The notes under the pieces are model-generated. The model was not told the DNA's origin. It saw only the letters and a list, made by a program, of their open reading frames with translations, and made no database searches. The translations under genes were made by a program, and so were the position numbers. DNA of 64,000 bases, taken from assembly GCF_009789075.1 (NCBI RefSeq), contig NZ_WNXQ01000010.1:46940-110939 (forward strand), given 5' to 3'. Below, piece after piece: positions 62,462 to 64,000 of this stretch (position 1 is the stretch's first letter; each line of letters begins with the position of its first letter). The DNA is from Pseudooceanicola pacificus (GTDB taxonomy: Bacteria; Pseudomonadota; Alphaproteobacteria; Rhodobacterales; Rhodobacteraceae).

Positions 62462-63769
62462 TCATGCCGCCGCATCGGCCAGCGCAGGCGGCACGGGCCC
62501 GCCCGTGGCCCAGTCCAGCAGCTCGACCGTATGCACCACGGGCACCCCGGTGCCCGACCCGATCTGCATCATGCATCCGATGTTGCCCGCCGCGATCACC
62601 TGCGGCTTCACCGCCTCCAGCGTGCGCAGCTTGCGCGCCTTCAGCTGCGCCGAGATCTCGGGCTGCATCAGGTTGTAGGTCCCCGCCGAGCCGCAGCACA
62701 GGTGGCTGTCGGCGGGCTCGGCCACTTCGAACCCGGCGGCCTTCAGCAGGGCCTTGGGCGCATCCTTGATCTTCTGCCCGTGCTGTAGCGAACAGGCGGC
62801 GTGATAGCCCACACGCATGCCCCGCGCAGGGTGATCGGCGGGCATCGCGGGGACCTCCAGCCGGGCCAGCAGCTCGCTCACATCCAGCGCCAGCCCGGCG
62901 GCCTCTGCCGCATCACCGGCCAGCGGATCGTTGCGGAACATGTGGCCGTAATCCTTCACCGTCGTGCCGCAGCCCGAGGTGTTGATCACCACCGCGTCCA
63001 GCCCGCCGGCCCGCTTCTCGGCCATCCATGCGCGGATATTCCCGGCGGCGGCGGCATGGGCATCGCCCTCGCGCCCCATGTGATGGGTCAGCGCCCCGCA
63101 GCAGCCCTGCCCCTGGGCCACCACGACCTCGCAGCCCAGCCGCCGCAGCAGCCGGATCGTCGCGTCGTTGATGTCGGTGTTCAGCGCCTTCTGCGCGCAG
63201 CCCGTCATCAGCGCGACCCGCATCCGCGGCGCCCCGGCGGGGGCAAAGACCTGCGGATCGTCGTTCCGGCTGACCGGCGGGATGCGTTTCGGCGCCATCT
63301 CCAGCATCGCGCGCAGCCTTGCGTCAGGGATCAGCCGCCGGAAGGGCCGCCCGATCTTGGCCCCCAGCAGGGCCACCCGGAACCGGGTCGGATAGGGCAG
63401 GGTCCGCGCCAGCATCCAGCGCAGCATCCGCTCGCCAAGCGGCCGCCTGTAGCGGGTCTCGATATAGGCGCGGGCGTGGTCGACCAGGTGCATGTAATGC
63501 ACGCCCGAGGGACAGGTCGTCATGCAGGCGAGGCAGCTCAGGCAGCGGTCGATATGCTTGACGGTGCGGGCGTCGGGGTCGCGCTCGTTCTCCAGCATGT
63601 CCTTGATCAGGTAGATGCGCCCCCGGGGGCTGTCCAGCTCGTCGCCCAGCACCTGATAGGTCGGGCACGTCGCGGTGCAGAACCCGCAGTGCACACAGGC
63701 CCGCAGGATCTCGTTCGCCCGCGCCGTGCCGGGATCGCGCAGCTGCGCCTCGGTGAATGTCGTCTGCAT
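62462..63769 (-). CDS. glcF: Glycolate oxidase iron-sulfur subunit
   Basis: 435 aa. Two [4Fe-4S] motifs: CVHCGFCTATCP (Cys 25, 28, 31, 35) and CLSCLACMTTCP (Cys 76, 79, 82, 86). Two CCG domains follow (QGCCGALTHHMG and LCCGSAGTYNLM). It passes electrons from the GlcD/GlcE flavoproteins to the quinone pool. It lies 21 bp downstream of glcE. Confidence 0.94.
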   Translation of the reverse strand: MQTTFTEAQLRDPGTARANEILRACVHCGFCTATCPTYQVLGDELDSPRGRIYLIKDMLENERDPDARTVKHIDRCLSCLACMTTCPSGVHYMHLVDHARAYIETRYRRPLGERMLRWMLARTLPYPTRFRVALLGAKIGRPFRRLIPDARLRAMLEMAPKRIPPVSRNDDPQVFAPAGAPRMRVALMTGCAQKALNTDINDATIRLLRRLGCEVVVAQGQGCCGALTHHMGREGDAHAAAAGNIRAWMAEKRAGGLDAVVINTSGCGTTVKDYGHMFRNDPLAGDAAEAAGLALDVSELLARLEVPAMPADHPARGMRVGYHAACSLQHGQKIKDAPKALLKAAGFEVAEPADSHLCCGSAGTYNLMQPEISAQLKARKLRTLEAVKPQVIAAGNIGCMMQIGSGTGVPVVHTVELLDWATGGPVPPALADAAA

Positions 63770-63790
63770 CGCGTTCTCTCTTTCGTCTCG

Positions 63791-64000
63791 TCAGGCGGGG
63801 ACGGGAAGGGGGCCGGTCAGCCCCGGGTTCAGGATGCCGCGCGGATCGAACCGCTGCCGCAGCCCCTGCGACAGCCGCGCCTGCACCGCGCTTTCGGGCT
63901 GAAACATCGCCACCGCGCCGCGCTCGCCCGCGCGCACCAGCGTCGCATGGCCGCCCTGCGCCGCCACCTGCCCCCGGATCGCCCCGGCGCCGCACGCCTC
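63791..64000 (-). CDS. glcE: Glycolate oxidase FAD-binding subunit, C-terminal part (cut by window edge)
   Basis: The last 69 codons of a minus-strand gene that runs off the right edge. The reading frame ends RFDPRGILNPGL then a short proline-rich tail, the usual C-terminus of FAD-linked oxidases of the GlcD/GlcE family. Its position directly upstream of glcF favours glcE. glcD is expected beyond the window. Confidence 0.85.
   Translation of the reverse strand, partial: EACGAGAIRGQVAAQGGHATLVRAGERGAVAMFQPESAVQARLSQGLRQRFDPRGILNPGLTGPLPVPA

Overview
The window is a high-GC chromosomal segment of an alphaproteobacterium, most likely Rhodobacteraceae/Paracoccaceae. The grounds are the petABC (fbcFBC) cytochrome bc1 operon, the glcEF glycolate oxidase genes, a cluster of three def genes near fmt, a TPP-riboswitch thiBPQ operon, and the general codon and gene style. 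These are family-level impressions; no 16S or species marker is present.

Layout. (1) 0-16.9 kb is a catabolic gene cluster with a dense set of regulators (LysR, TetR, two GntR). It encodes an alpha/beta hydrolase, a type-B carboxylesterase, a crotonase-fold protein, an acyl-CoA dehydrogenase, a fused double acyl-CoA dehydrogenase, an NDP-forming acyl-CoA synthetase, a family III CoA-transferase and a lone molybdenum hydroxylase large subunit. Two recurring operator-like motifs (GGTATACC-type and TGCCGGTCGG) lie in its intergenic regions, so it looks like one co-regulated pathway for an unidentified carboxylate or ester. (2) 16.9-24.7 kb is an integrated element of visibly lower GC, inserted at the 3' end of a tRNA-Lys gene and bounded by perfect 51-bp direct repeats. 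It carries a tyrosine integrase, a small HTH protein, a serine recombinase behind a repeat-rich non-coding region, an unrecognised 445-aa protein, and two overlapping reverse transcriptase genes that match the two-RT defence system DRT type 3 (drt3a/drt3b). Downstream of drt3b, on the same strand, is a strongly structured non-coding segment closed by a 13-bp stem and containing ACACAC. It is a good candidate for the DRT3 non-coding RNA. A second nested hairpin sits in the drt3a leader.

(3) 24.7-32.3 kb is core chromosome: tRNA-Lys, dapF-mtaB, a PaiB-like FMN protein, a GST, an outer-membrane barrel, and petABC with a terminator. (4) 32.6-42.6 kb holds thiamine uptake (thiBPQ with TPP riboswitch), a DAACS symporter, fmt, three tandem def genes (the last with a degenerate active site) and a PatB-like aminotransferase. 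(5) 42.6-53.2 kb holds three thioesterases, an ArsR/SRPBCC pair, proline iminopeptidase, ubiG, an isochorismatase-fold hydrolase, a glutamine-synthetase-like ligase, a ROK regulator, a P-loop kinase and a lytic transglycosylase. (6) 53.2-64 kb holds dapA, a VOC protein, an aromatic aminotransferase with sseA, an AraC-Ogt fusion, an OmpA lipoprotein, a methyltransferase, an Lrp regulator, a small heat-shock protein, a trypsin-like protease and glcF/glcE (glcE cut by the window edge).

How they work together: the first block is inferred to be an inducible acyl-CoA pathway. The island is a self-contained mobile unit whose cargo is most plausibly anti-phage defence. The rest are housekeeping operons showing typical tight overlaps (dapF/mtaB, def/def/def, aminotransferase/sseA, thiQ/thiP/thiB, drt3a/drt3b).
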